A DNA stretch of 64,000 bases from Nyssa sinensis (GCA_008638375.1 CM018038.1:35312597-35376596), one strand, 5' to 3'. Shown: positions 12,341 to 25,878, numbered from the stretch's first letter. Notes: a model not told the origin generated them from the letters alone. Numbers and translations are program-made.

Positions 12341-12779
12341 TTTATGTCCAAAAAATGGTCAAGCACTGAAGCAGCCAAATGGATTTCTTATTTTTCACAA
12401 CCAAATAGATTTCTTATTCATCACAAGCAAATGGATTTCTTATTCCTCTAATATCTTTGCAGTTCCCATTTTGACTTAATGTTGGAAAGTGTGATAAACC
12501 CCTCACACTTAGATAAATTAATCTCCCCCTAGTAGAATTCTTGCAAGTTTCTTTACTTAGTACATATCTCATTTAGTTTTAAAGTATATGATTGAATTAG
12601 TCACATTGTGATTGTGATGAATTCCATAACAAATTCCTTAATTTATGTTCAAAATATAAAATCAATTTTACCTATATGATACTTTACTGATTTCTTCAAT
12701 CTATTCAATCACATTTGTATTTTGTAGTTTCGATCTTTTAATTGTCATTGGTTTTTTCTTTTTCCTCTTGGATTACAGA

Positions 12780-12985
12780 TGTCGAAAGGGGACATATTTG
12801 AGAAGAATCATGATGAACTATATTTTTGTTCTTGGGAAACATCAAAGGGAAAGATTGGAGGATGCATACCAATATTTATGGTAATGGAAGCACAAGTATT
12901 GGCAGAGAAGTGAGATATGACCTCTTGTTTGATCCCTCTGAAGAAATCTCCATCAATACAGTCTCCTATGGACCGCGAATTAGAT
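12780..12985 (+). pseudogene. Exon-like fragment of unknown gene
   Basis: A pyrimidine-rich tract and acceptor (TTGGATTACAG) precede 12780 and a donor (TAT|GTAAGC) follows 12985. The first part is open as MSKGDIFEKNHDELYFCSWE. The second part is open in another frame as STSIGREVRYDLLFDPSEEI then SINTVSYGPRIRSCY, with a stop (GAGAAG TGA) in the first frame. This is the pattern of a real exon with one indel. I do not recognise the protein. Confidence 0.4.
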
Positions 12986-13630
12986 CATGCTATGTAAGCA
13001 TCTAAAATTTCTAAAATGTTTCTTGGGTATCTTTATTTTCCTTCTTTCTTATAATTTTTGGATTTGGTTAATATTCTTCCAATTTTTGTTAAAATTAGCC
13101 ATTTAATATCTTAATTGGGTATCTAATTTTCCATTTTTTTAATAAGTAAAATAAAAACCCTGCAACATCTAATTTTTCATCTTCAATGGTTTGTAAATCT
13201 CATTCCAACTTTTACTTCATACTTGCTATTAGTTTCAAGTATCACTCTCTTCTTGCTACTTATCAAATAAGTAAGTTGTGGCCTAATTGACTCCATTTTA
13301 GAAATTGATACATTAGACCATATTTTCCATATTAAAATACACGATGGAAAGGGTATTGAATTTTGAAGTCTTCTTCATTTTTTTTTCAAATAACGATTTA
13401 GCTTTGTTGGTTTCTCACGTGTTCGTCTGGATGCTTTAAAACCATTTGTCAATATGTGAAATTTGTTCAATCTTACAATATGCTACCAATGAATTATTAT
13501 GTCTATAGGAATTGGGTAGCTCTCATCCAGTCTTCCTTACTAATATCCCCACATGATTTTAATTATCCAAGCTCCTAATCATAGTTACAAATAGATTTAA
13601 AACTTACAAAGGGATCTTTTATAGTTTTAA

Positions 13631-14015
13631 CCTACGAAGCCCTGGATACGGATACGAGACGCGAATATGATACAACACGGATACGTAAATACGTTATTTC
13701 TCAAAAAAGTAGGACACAGACATGTTAGGGACACGTTGAATATATATATATATATTTATATTTTATATGACCATATAACAAAAATCTAATATTATTTCAA
13801 TTAAAATTGACATAAAAAGACATAAATTTAAAAAATATTATTAAGATATGAAAATAACAAAGCCATTAAATAAAAATTAAAGAATTTCTTCATTTAATCA
13901 TCAACATCCATGATTCAAATGTTTGGACACGTGTCGGGGAAGTGTCCGAGAGTATCAGTGTCTGATATGTGTCCTCGGACACATGAGTCAAAATAGAGTG
14001 TCTGTGCTTCATAGG
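13631..14015. mobile_element. MITE-like element with GTGTCCGA motifs
   Basis: The 385-bp stretch begins CCTACGAAGCCCTGGATAC and ends GTGTCTGTGCTTCATAGG, which are imperfect inverted repeats. Inner sequence near each end is rich in GGACACG/GTGTCCGA words, as in a widespread family of small non-autonomous plant DNA elements. It has no coding capacity. A target duplication is not clear (TTTTA on both sides, offset by one base). Confidence 0.6.
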
Positions 14016-15034
14016 TTTTAGCTAGGTTTGTGGAAAAAAGACTTCTCATGAACATATGCAAATGACATCAATTAATTTCTTTTTCTCTCCTGATTCATTG
14101 TTGATGTGTTCTTGAACACAACAATAATTTTTCTGATAGGTTAAGGGTACTAACATCTAAAGTGCTCGATAGAGGTGAGAATATACACAATGGCATCTTA
14201 CAAAAAAGTGCTATGACACTGCACAAAAAATCTACAAAAGTATTTACAACAATTTTCAATCTTCTCTCTAGGACATTCTTTTAAAATACTCAAAAACTAC
14301 AATGATCTGTTTTATAGGGTAAGAATGTGGAGAAAGCAACAATAAAAACCTCTCCTTCACACAAAAAAGGAAAGAACCACTCAGAGGGCAACCCAAGACT
14401 CCATGGGTTATATTTGAACAAGAAATAGTCCATTCTGCATTTAATACACGGTAGCTTATTTTTTTATGTCACAACCACTCACTTTTTTTGTTCCTCTATC
14501 GAATCTTGGGCTTGGATGGGATAACCTTAAAGTAGGTCTTATACAATCCATGATCACATATTCTTTTGATGAACTTTTCAAATTTTCTTCCTTCACAAGT
14601 GTAGCTTAAGTTCAGTGAATCATGTAATTATTCATTTTCTTGCTCTCCTTTCTCCCAATTTAATTTGTTGAACCCAAAGACAAGGCATCATTCGGAAGAG
14701 CGATACGATTTAGTAATACGAAAATTCGGGGTAACATTTGAAGTTTGTAATAGTGGTATGATTTAATAATGCTACAATTACATGAGGTTGTAATTTTAGA
14801 ATGTTTATTATACTTCTGATCAAGAACAACATCGCCTTTAATTTACATCCTAGATCCATCTCTAAATTATATATGCATGGACATATAGTTTCATATATAA
14901 TACAAATACACAAGCACATATATAGATCGGCCAATTAATTAATTGGAGAGAAAATCATCAATTGAGCACTTACCATTTAAGAGATCATGATGGGTCCTAT
15001 TAGGAAGGTAGTCAGTCATATATGAGGAGCTTCT

Positions 15035-15074
<40 letters not shown>

Positions 15075-15821
15075 CTTAATAAAAAGCTATCAAAGGAATC
15101 AAATTCTCCTGGTGAACTCAGCCCTGATGCTTTATTACTAGCAAACATGACGCTTTCAACAAAAATAGCAGCAGATCTACTGAAATTTTTTATCAAACCC
15201 AAGACTTCATTATGCTACAAAAATAAAGCTCACCCCATTGTTTAATTCTCTCTCTCAAATGTGTAGGAATGGTATTTGATCTTCCCCCTTCCTTATTGTG
15301 CCTTTTCCTCTTCTATAATATGAAGTCATGATATTATTATTTCTCAAGTAGGTAGCTAAAGAAATTGTTCCATGATTGGATATTTGTTTTATGTTTCTCT
15401 TTCATTATTTTTTTTCACTTCTAGATGCACAAACCACTTTCCAAGTTGACTCTATTTAAGAAAACAAAATGCTATTAAGAAAAGGAATGCATGCATACAG
15501 AAGATTTGAATGGTAACCATAATCACATTCTCGAAAAACTAAATTAGTGGTCAATGGTTTTGATTCCTTTCAAGTTTGAAAACTTAGTAGAACATCCTAG
15601 ATATAAAATTGATGTCTCATGGAAAAACCTTGTATATGCATCAATGCTTTATCTAGTTGCTAAGAAGGATGTTAACATTTTTATGTCTTCCTTCCTCCTC
15701 TTTCATCATCTCAGCAGCTAAATAGAGCACAAGATTTTTCCACTTGATAAGGATTCTGATATGAGAATTAAGGACATTAAGCAATTGTCATAGCTTATTG
15801 TAACCTGTATCTGTGCACAGT
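14016..15821. other. Intergenic or intronic DNA with a (CT)n microsatellite
   Basis: No gene is seen. A pure CT run lies at 15037-15074. The frame across it reads arginine-glutamate repeats and is an artefact of the microsatellite. Confidence 0.6.
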
Positions 15822-15905
15822 TTTTTTTTATAAGTAATAATTTCATTAAAGGCACCAAGGGGGGTGCACCCATGTACAAAAATACTATACAAAACATACT
15901 AAGAT
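15822..15905 (-). mobile_element. LINE-like 3' tail
   Basis: A poly(T) run followed by ATAAGTAATAATTTCATTA and GGGGGTGCACCCATGTAC is the reverse complement of a poly(A)-tailed end. Similar tails are at 21741-21770 (poly(T) then GATAAGTAG) and 27533-27625 (poly(T), GGGATAAATAATCATTTG, GGGGCGAAACCCATGTAC). They appear to come from one family of non-LTR elements; the coding part is absent. Confidence 0.45.
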
Positions 15906-16380
15906 ACGATATCCAAAACAATTTCCATAAGTACCATAACAAAGTGGATTCTAAACAACCCCATAAAGCTAATCAAGATTAGAAATAGAAAATTAGATGG
16001 CTAAATAGAAAGTTTCTCATCTAACCCAAAATCAAAATCAATAATAAAAAACATAAAAACAAGAATCTAATCAGAGAGGATTTGATGTCCTTCATTATTA
16101 AGTTTTCCTACTGATTTGTCTATAGCTGGATCTGTTGTCGTACATAATTATTCAGCATATGTCATTGAAATGCTAATAAATTGTACATATCTATTAAGTG
16201 TCTGTGGATTGGCCTATTCTAAAGGAAGTTTCTAAATTGTATATATCTATTATATGTAGTTCTATAAGATACTAATCAACAAGATTATTATTTTTTTTGC
16301 AGATTTGTTAGCTTCTGTGTTCAGGTATCGTCAGATCCCTTCGCTACACTAATTCATTTATAAAATAATAATAATATATA

Positions 16381-17098
16381 TCTAACTATACTACGTATTA
16401 ATGTATGGATCCACTTATAGTATTTTCTTCGAAAGTGTTTTACAATTTTATTGAATTCATCAAAATGTCCCTATTAAATAATAATTTAACCAACACACCT
16501 CTCATTTAAAATCAAAAGACCCACTCTATCATTTTCTTTTTAATACCAACCAACAATTACGACTTTCAAGTTTTTTCACTTCAATACAAACCAACCGTAT
16601 GTGAATACCTCTTTTTTCGTTGCGATCACACTTTTGAAGACCATAACTTTTCCCAACCGCAACGACTCTCCTGAATTCTTCCTGCGTCATTCCTTCTTTG
16701 GAATCTTCCTATTTCTTCTCTCTTTTCTGCAATCACTTGCATGAAGGCCGTAGCGACTCTTCTCTATCGCACGTCCGATTATCTGCTCTATCACAAGGCT
16801 GATTTCTTCTTGTGCCATTTCTTTCGTGGCTATAGGTTTCATCGTCAGGAATCAAATTTTAGGTTGTGGTCTGTTCCTATTTCCTCTCTTCGTTACGATC
16901 ACTTTCTTGAAGTCCATAGCAACTCTTCTCGGCTACCGCAAGACACAACAATCAGGAATTTTGTGGCTGTAGATTTCGATATCATGATTTCCTCTCTTTG
17001 TTGCGATCACTCTCTTGAAGGCCATAACAACTCTTCTCGACTATTGCAAGACACAACAATCGGGAATTTTGTGGCTGTGGATTTCGATATCATGGTGC
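16381..17098 (+). mobile_element. Helitron-like 5' region, copy E2, with exon-like frame
   Basis: It starts TCTAACTATACTACG after an A and parallels E1 at 10725. An open frame at 16741-17121 (126 codons) follows, and its second half is a 108-bp in-frame duplication (16883-16990 and 16991-17098; the peptide RNFVAVDFDIM recurs with one change). No known domain is recognised. It runs directly into sequence copied from the NOP2-type intron at 17098. Confidence 0.4.
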
Positions 17099-17335
17099 TA
17101 GTGGTATGTGATGATCTCTAGTTTATTCCTCTGTTCCAAATGTGGGTGGGTGTGTATGTATGTGAGGAGATATTTTTACCCCCATTTTCTCCAATTCTTT
17201 CCTCTGTTCCAAATGTGGGTGGTTGTTTATGTATGTTCTTCTTTAGAAAGGAGTGGGGGAGATACAGGGAGGGGGGCCTTAATTGCCCTACTTTCTAGTT
17301 TGTACCTTACATGTTACACTGTCAATTACATGTCA
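17098..17335 (+). repeat. Extra copy of NOP2-type intron start
   Basis: From GTGGTATGTGATGATCTC this stretch matches 18966-19127, the first part of the intron after the SAM-binding exon of the NOP2-like fragment. Here the exon is missing and unrelated exon-like sequence is joined instead. An inner piece (CTCTGTTCCAAATGTGGGTGG) is itself doubled at about 17131 and 17198. Confidence 0.7.
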
Positions 17336-18915
17336 ACAAAATCAAATATATGATTATTGAAATTTCAACCGCAGTTTCTTATATGAAAGCCAAAAAAGAA
17401 CAGTTGTGGAAAATTTTATGCTTCTAATATCTAAAATATCATAAATGCATCCAGACAATCATCCTAGCTCTTCTTTAAATGGAGTAAGCTTTTGGATCAC
17501 AACAGACTCGCTACCCTCAAATCCTTGTTCCAAGCCATTAAGATATTTGGCTGTGCGAATCATTTATAGAGCTTATAGGCTTATAGCGATTGGTTTCTGC
17601 TAATTTTATAATTGAAAGGAACCCTATAAGAACTACAAAGGATGCAGAAGAGCTCCTTATACTAGAAATCAAGCATTGAGCTTCGGGGTTGTGCTGGCTT
17701 GCTGCTAGTTTCAGGCAAAACAAAAGCGCTTTAGCTACTGTTTGGGCACAATTGTCTACGAAACATTCACCTTTCTTTCAGTTAGTCTTCTCTCTTGTGA
17801 TTATGGAAAGAAAGATGAGTTAGTTAATATGTTGAATAATGTGGAATTAATTGTTAGAAGAATATAAAGACAGGATGAAGAACACAAATAGTAACATTTC
17901 ACTTATGATATCCTTTATCAACAAATTTGGGAAGTTATCTGCTTTTAGTTTGATGTCATACTGTGTTTTGATTGTTTTGTGAAGTACTGATCTGTCAGTA
18001 TAATACTGTTAGCTACGTCTAATTATTTATTTAATTCTTTGAGTTGATACACTTTGGATGTGAAATTCAATCAAAAGAAATTGTCTGTTGTAGGTGAGAT
18101 GTTCAGTTTTTCCCTTTTGGGGTTCTATGAAATAAGAAAACATTCGAACTTCCTTTTCTGGCTGAGTAGTATGATACTTTTGAGGACTTAATTCAGGTTT
18201 CTCTTTAAATTTATTAGTCCTGGCCATCCAAATTAAAATATAATAAACTGAAGATTTAGGACGATTATAGAATGAATTTGGTGAGGATTATCGCCCATGG
18301 ATGAATTGGTCTTCAATAGTTTTATGAATGGTTAGTCATTTGGAATATAAGACATGCTCTGGAGGATTTTTCCTGGTATTGGATGATTCTTAGGGCTGAG
18401 TTAAGAGTTTACTGTTATCTAATAAATTTGGTCTCAGGAGATGACAATTTATTGAACACAAAGACTTCTAATGTATTATTTAATATTACACAATATATTT
18501 GGTCTAAACAAACACATGGGATCTTCCTTTTTTGTCTTTTTCTTTTTTCTTTTGATATGCCAATAATAATTAGTGATTGAGAAAAAAAGACTTTAATGCC
18601 CAAAAAGGAAAGAGAGAATTCTTGAAATGCATACACTATAGGGTTAATTTGGGAATAATGACAGGTAATCTCAACGAAAAGCTCCAAAAAATTAAAAAAA
18701 AAAAAAAGGATTGGAGTAAGGCTTGTATAATCTCACTCTTAGACAGACGTATAGGTACCCATGCATGCACACATGCATAATTTGATTATATATGGTAGAT
18801 TATTTTTTTCTCACTGAGTATACCTGTCTAAAACATTTGTTTGACTATTACTAAATGAATAATAGTATCTTTTTATATGCATTCTCCCTCTTGATTGCAA
18901 TTTTTTGTATTGCAG

Positions 18916-20543
18916 AGTTGCTCCTGGTAGCAAAACAACTTATGTTGCCGCTCTTATGAAAAACAGTGGTATGTGATGATCTCCAGTTTATTCCTTTGTT
19001 CCAAATGTGGTTGGGTGTGTACGAATGTTCTTCTTTAGAAGGGAGTGGGGGAGATATAGGGATGGGGGCCTTAATTACCCTACTTTCTAGCTTGCACCTT
19101 ACATGTTACACTGTTAATTACCCCCATCATTGTGAACATGTACATATGCATATTTGCTATATATTTTGTCAATTGGTTGATTTTTTTGTCAAGTGTCTGT
19201 TCAATGTCCATATGTTTTTATTTTTTTTTGTTGGTACATTAATGCAATTGTTACCAGGTGTAATTTTTCCAAATGAAATGAAGGGGCCAAGAGTCAAGTC
19301 ACTTACTAGAAATTTACATCGTATGGGGGTGACAAACACCATAGTTTGTAACTATGATGGGAGAGAGGTTACTATCTTGTTTTATCTTCCTTAATACTCC
19401 TCTAATACATCATGAAGTTCTTTTTATCTTTTTTTGGATTGGTAAAGTTAATACACTATGGAGTTCATTTTATTTTCCTGTGTTAGCATCAGTTTAAGTT
19501 TAGATGCATAATTTATCATCGCTGTCAAGGCTACTTTATTTGGTTGAGAAAATACCTTCTTTTATATAGCAAATTACTTGTATTTATAATTTGGACATAG
19601 AATTGGGAGACTGTTTTTAAATCTTCTTTTTTTCTCTTTGATTCTATATTAATTCAATTGTTTATTATCCCCGATATGTTTCCAATGTTTTCTAAAACCT
19701 TGAAAGTATTTTTGACAGTTTTCTTTTGTAATTTTGCCTGTTCATGTTTGTTTCATGAATTGAATAAGAATGAATTTGTTCTTTTCTTCATTAATAATGA
19801 TAAGATTAGTAATTTCAATAATCTCTTTTTATTATTTTATTTATGTTCTAAGTCAGTATTTATTCTCAATTCTTTTTTTTTTCTTTCTTCCAAACATCAA
19901 TTTCTTCCTCAAACCAACAAACAGACATGCTCAAATGAATAAACTAACATTGGTAATAATTACCAATGAGAATCACTAAATTTAGTTTTTCTTTTTTCTT
20001 TTTGTTTTTTAAACTAAACTTTGACCCCTTAAACCTCTCTTTAAATCTTAAGTTTAGGGGGATAAAAATAAAAAAAGTTAAAAGAAGTTTTATTGCAAGA
20101 ATATTAAAAAAATTGGGGAGGTGGAGGGGGGGTTCTTAAATTGTTAAAAAAAGTTATAAAAAAGAGAGGGAAAAAGTCAAAATTTCAAAATTTGGAGGAA
20201 TGGAAACAACAAAATATATTAGAATTATAACAAGATCCTCAATTTCTGTCAACATATCTAATACCTTTTTTTACTTCATTTTTGCCCCCCCGCCCCCAAT
20301 TTCAGCTGCCCAAAGTTTTGGGTCACAACACAACTGATAGGATTTTATTGGATGCCCCTTGCAGTGGTGCTGGGGTAAGTGACTAGACTTGATATCAATC
20401 TTTGGACTTCATCAGTGGCTTCTTTTTATTAGTTACTGCTCAATGAAATTAGATGAGTTTTATTTACTTTGCACGCTATATCTAAAGATGAGTCTGTCAA
20501 AACCTCTAAAAATTTTGACTGATATACAGAATAGTTCCCGTTT
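18916..20543 (+). pseudogene. NOP2: NOP2/OLI2-type 25S rRNA m5C methyltransferase, internal fragment
   Basis: Four consecutive exons of the NOL1/NOP2/Sun catalytic domain can be read. Exon a, 18916-18968: VAPGSKTTYVAALMKNSG, the SAM-binding loop. Exon b, 19258-19367: FPNEMKGPRVKSLTRNLHRM then GVTNTIVCNYDGRE. Exon c, 20306-20374: LPKVLGHNTTDRILL then DAPCSGAG, holding the catalytic-motif cysteine. Exon d, about 20475-20543: DESVKTSKNF...DIQNSSRLQK. Junctions of a-b-c keep phase and GT..AG. In exon d an extra T at 20520 shifts the frame into TGA, and the expected acceptor reads GCAC. The domain's N-terminal part and the C-terminal exons are not found nearby. Family members methylate large-subunit rRNA in the nucleolus; this copy is dead and probably captured or duplicated from elsewhere. 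Confidence 0.8.
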
Positions 20544-20545
20544 GC

Positions 20546-23500
20546 AGAAGGTATATTATATTCTTTTAATTATATATAACTTATTAGATATATTTGGTTT
20601 ATCTGAATCAATTATGTCACATCAGTTTCTGGATTACTAGGGAAAGAAGTTTATGATTCTTTGATGAATACAACTTGACATTGCTAATAGTGCTTTATAA
20701 TTATTCATTTTCTTATGCATGTTGAACCTATTGAGGTGCATTGAGGAGCTACGGAAATTATTTTCTAGCAAAATTCAAAGTTGACTAGATTTTCAGTAGG
20801 TGGAAAGAATCATCGGGATATTATTGTAAATCAGGAGACATTGGATCTCATCGACCAAATGAGGAAAAAAAATTTCACATGGTGCAAAGCCTTATCCCAA
20901 TTATTTGGAATCTTATCGTTGATGCACAACCAAGACAATGAAAGAGAATTTGCCTCCAACAGCAAAAAAACTAAAAACTAAAATAAAAATACATGACCAT
21001 AAGACCCAATGCACTGTTAATTTAAGGGAGATAAGTTTCTAGGAGACAATCTTATCACTGATCTTTCCAAATCTTAGCAAGTCACCTAGAGCTTCATTCC
21101 TTTCAATCCCCCTCAGAGAAGAAAATAGCCATGTTGCATTGTATGATCAAACCATCAAAACTGTCACTCACCTTCTTGTGACTATCCCTTATGCTTCTAG
21201 GAACCCCTTGCCAAATCATCTCACATTTGTTCACTCCAACCTCGAGCTTGTAGCTGTAGTTATTTGCCTCATTATCATCACCTATGAACCGCAAGAAAAC
21301 TACGTAGATAGGAGCCATTCCCAAGCGCAAATGCCTCAAAATGCAAACAAAAATTGCCCAAAGCAATTAAAAACCTAGAGATTGGAAAAAGATGCACAAC
21401 ACCAATTACATAATCCAGGATCTCTATAAGATAAAACATGTTGCTCACATGATAGCATTGTAAGGTATAACTCAAGGTTTTTATTTCATGTGTGCCATGG
21501 TAAACATTTTTTCCTTTTCTCATGATTCATCCATTTGTTGAAAGTATTGATCAATCTTGAGGATAGATAAAATTAAATTAAAGTTCCCTGGAGGCAAACT
21601 AAGGACTGTTTAACAGCTTAAGTCAATTATCATATTTCTTTTCAGCTCTTAATTTTAGTGAAAATTTTGTTAAACTTATAAATTGGTTAATTTCAACGAG
21701 TAATATAGTATATTTGTTCAAATGAATTGTATTTAGGGAACTATTTTTTTTTTTTTTGATAAGTAGTAAAGGAACTGATATTTATCACACTTGTTTGTTT
21801 ATCTTAAATCCATGGCTTAAAGTGACCTGCCAAAACTCTTCAAGATTTAAACATAGGTGAAGCGATAACCTTTTATCATGTATGCTTATGACTATGAGAT
21901 TATACTCTTGCTTTTTGTGGACTTGCTTAGTTTGCTTGATTGTTTATGGTACAATTATGAATATTTGATCTTGCAAAAATAGTAGGAAATACCATTGTCA
22001 GATTGTTCGCTCTTCTCTACGAAGGCTGCAAAGCGATCACACGATCTCGTGTTTTGAGTTTCTAAAACAATGTAGTTTCTGCAGTTTATGGTTATGTAAT
22101 TCACTATAGGGTTGTCAATGTATCGTATCTTGATCCACATTCGATCTCTTTATCAAATATGGCATAAAAAATTTGATGTGATGATCCAATCTAATCCAAA
22201 TCCAGCAACTCTTTAGTTAAATGCATCAGATATGATTAAACTAATATGATCAGATTTGACAATATATAACATGTATATTAATTTTTTATATATATTTTAT
22301 TAAAAGTATGTATTTTAATTTAGGAATTTATAGATCTATTACAATTTCCAACCCAATCCCATAAATAGATTATGGATTAACCTTGATCTGATCTAATCTG
22401 AATATGAATCAGAACCCAATCCGTTTATAGGCCTAATTCATTGTTATATTGATGGTTTTAAATTTTGATCTTCAAATTGTTAACTTGTTCATGATTTGGA
22501 TTTAGGGGCTGAGACTCATATTTGAATTTGCTTATAATTTTTTCTTGTACAGTTCAGTGTTATGTTGTCAAATGAGAAAGCCCAATTTTTTAAGAAAAAT
22601 GCTAAACATAATGGATTCTCTCTTTTAGACTTACCACCTTGTGGCTAGGAGTGAGAAAATACTGTTGCAAAAAAATTGTTATGTATAACATAGCTCTTTT
22701 TTTTTTTTATAAAAAAAAAAAAAAATCACTGGTTAATATTTACCTAAGCTTATTCACCGAATGATGTGACCAAGGATGTGGCAGTCAACATGTTCCTTTA
22801 GGCAAAAAAGGAAAAGGAAAAAGAACAACTTGACTAAAAATATGAATGTATTCTTTTAGGCATAAAACATCTCTAAAATATAAGGAAAGTAAAATTTGAA
22901 AAGGAAAGGTCTTCAATGATCAATCACAGAATTAAAACATGATAAAGCATAATTCCCATTAGGTATTTTATAATTGTGTTAGAATTGTAATTCAATTTCT
23001 TTACTTTTTGAACTCTAAATATTGAGTCTCCATTTATTTATTTTGTACTACTATTTTTCTTTTAGGATTCTAATAGCATATGGCTTTCTTTCACAACATT
23101 ATTAATTTTGTACAATTATTTTTCTTTTAGGATTCTAATACCATTTGACTTTCTTTGATAATATACTTCCAAGAGTTTGCACAATTCTTTTTCTTTTAAG
23201 TCACATGTCTTATTCATCAATTTTCTTTTATTTGTTTATTCTTCCATCAAACTTCATTACAAAACATGAAGAAAGATCTTGATAAATTTATGAATTGAGT
23301 ATGCATTTGCAGATGTGTTGTTATGGAAGTACAAAAGGTTCTTGGCAGCGCTTCTGACTTGAGATTGCAGTAATATGGTTTCTTCTCACCGCTTGGAGTA
23401 CCCAAAAAAGGTACTTTTATCTTTTTTTTCCTTCCCTCTCTCTTATTGACTTGGTTAATGAACAAATTCACCAAAAACATTCTCCTCTTCCCTCCTTCCG

Positions 23501-24490
23501 AACATACTAAAGAATGTGAGATATGAAAGAGAGGGAATTATGTGTAATTAGTTGATTATTAGCTCAATTATTTAAGGAACCATTAAAGGATTTAAATATT
23601 CGAGTAAGATATTCAGTGATTTCGAGCCGGCAATGATTGAATATCATTGTAGAATGATATATTTGGGTTTATGTTCAAATGTGACTAGACTGTGCACAGT
23701 TGGTGTTGTGTCAATAAGATTATGATATGTTAACGTTGATAGGAAGTGATTTTTACATGTTAAAGGTGTTGATAAATGTTTTACCTCTATAGATTTGTTT
23801 GTCTTATTATGTTTATGGTCTCAGTGTGGTTTTCATTATTGAATTTGGTAACTACTGTATTCTTTCATTTAGTTTCAGCCTTTGAAATTGATGCCAACAA
23901 TTAATAATTTGTGCTTCCATTTATTTATTTACCAATTTCACTCAAATGATGTGCATATGTTTTAGCTTTAATTCTAATTATGTAATGCTAATGATTTCTT
24001 CAATAAGGTTTGCAGCTTATCAAGAAAACAAATTCTGTGAAGGATCACAAAAATGAGGGCAAAAAACCTCCAGTTCCATGATCAAGTATTTGACCTCATT
24101 CAAATCTGTCGAGGATCACAGTTTTATTGCAAGACAAAGAAGTAGAAGGTCTTCAAGTTTTCAAAAATAATATTAGAGTTCCTTAATTCCTCGCGCACTT
24201 TTGTCAATCCTAGCAAGCAGATACAGGTATATAGACCAAACTATACGACATACTATAAATGTGCCTAAATTGGCATTCTGGCTCTGTTTAGCCAAAGTAG
24301 GCACATGAAATTTGTCAAATGAATGGGTAATGTGATATTCATTGTCATGTAAGGTGAAAAAGGATATTTATTTTCTGATGTCATTTGAAATGAATTTAAT
24401 CTGCATTTGCATGCTTGCAAATGAGATAGCAATCTACACTAAACATCCCAATTGCTTTTATATGAATTTATGCATATGTTGAGTAATGGG
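20546..24490. other. Gene-free AT-rich stretch
   Basis: I see no gene. Short open frames have no domain match that I recognise. It includes a LINE-like poly(T) tail near 21741, a poly(T)-ATA-poly(A) palindrome at 22690-22724, and twice-used phrases such as TTTTCTTTTAGGATTCTAAT near 23055 and 23120. Confidence 0.5.
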
Positions 24491-24582
24491 CTATGAAGCA
24501 TGGATACTCTATTTTGGCTCACATGTCTGTGTCAGAAATGTGTCGGACACTGACACTCTCGGACACTTTTCGGACACATGTT
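24491..24582. mobile_element. Partial MITE, same family as 13631-14015
   Basis: CTATGAAGCATGGATACTCT followed by several GTGTCGGACAC words is the reverse of the right end of the 13631-14015 element. Only one terminus is present. Confidence 0.5.
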
Positions 24583-25269
24583 TATAATGCTAATTATACC
24601 GACTGCTGTTTATAATGCATATGAGCGTTCATTAATTATATATTTTGTTTTTGATCCTTTGCCTTTTATATTGTAGCTTTTTAGTAGTTGGATTTTCAAT
24701 TCTTTGTTAATTTTGTTGGTTGTCATAGCTAATTCTCTTTCTAAATATAAGATAATTGATGTTATAAGTGTTGTGAAAAGGAAGTATGATGCAATTAGAT
24801 TTACCAATTGCAACATAAGCCAAAGAAATATATGATAGTTGACTGTTTTAAGTGTTATGAAAAAACATGTGTTATGCATCTATTATTCTAGGTATGGATT
24901 AATTCTCTCTTGAAATTCCTTTCGTGTTATTTTTACACCAATTTATACAGACGACACCGACTATAAAAATTATTCAAGGGGAAACAAACTTCAAAATACT
25001 ACCACCACTGTACAATCATATGGCCAGAATTACGCGATATCATCACCAAATGCTAAATTAATCATGACTAACAATGAGAAATCCAACCATTTCAACTACC
25101 ACTACTTTGAATTTTATTTAGATCGTATAGTATTTTATTACACTCAGAACAACAACAAATACCACCCCCCAAAATAGGGGTTATATTATATTTAAAAGTC
25201 TTGAAAATTGGATTTAAGATGTGGGAAGATGCCACAATTCAAGTTCACATTTTCATCCTTTAAAATCTA

Positions 25270-25746
<477 letters not shown>

Positions 25747-25749
25747 TCA

Positions 25750-25878
<129 letters not shown>

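Noticed and set aside
14939..15202. 87-codon minus-strand frame with an arginine/glutamate repeat
   Set aside because: The repeat is the translation of the (CT)n microsatellite at 15037-15074; no flanking domain.
25747..25749. In-frame TGA in OPR copy 1 as selenocysteine or programmed readthrough
   Set aside because: Land plants lack the selenocysteine machinery and no readthrough context is evident. The residue is an ordinary Cys in the sister copy, and other conserved residues have also changed.
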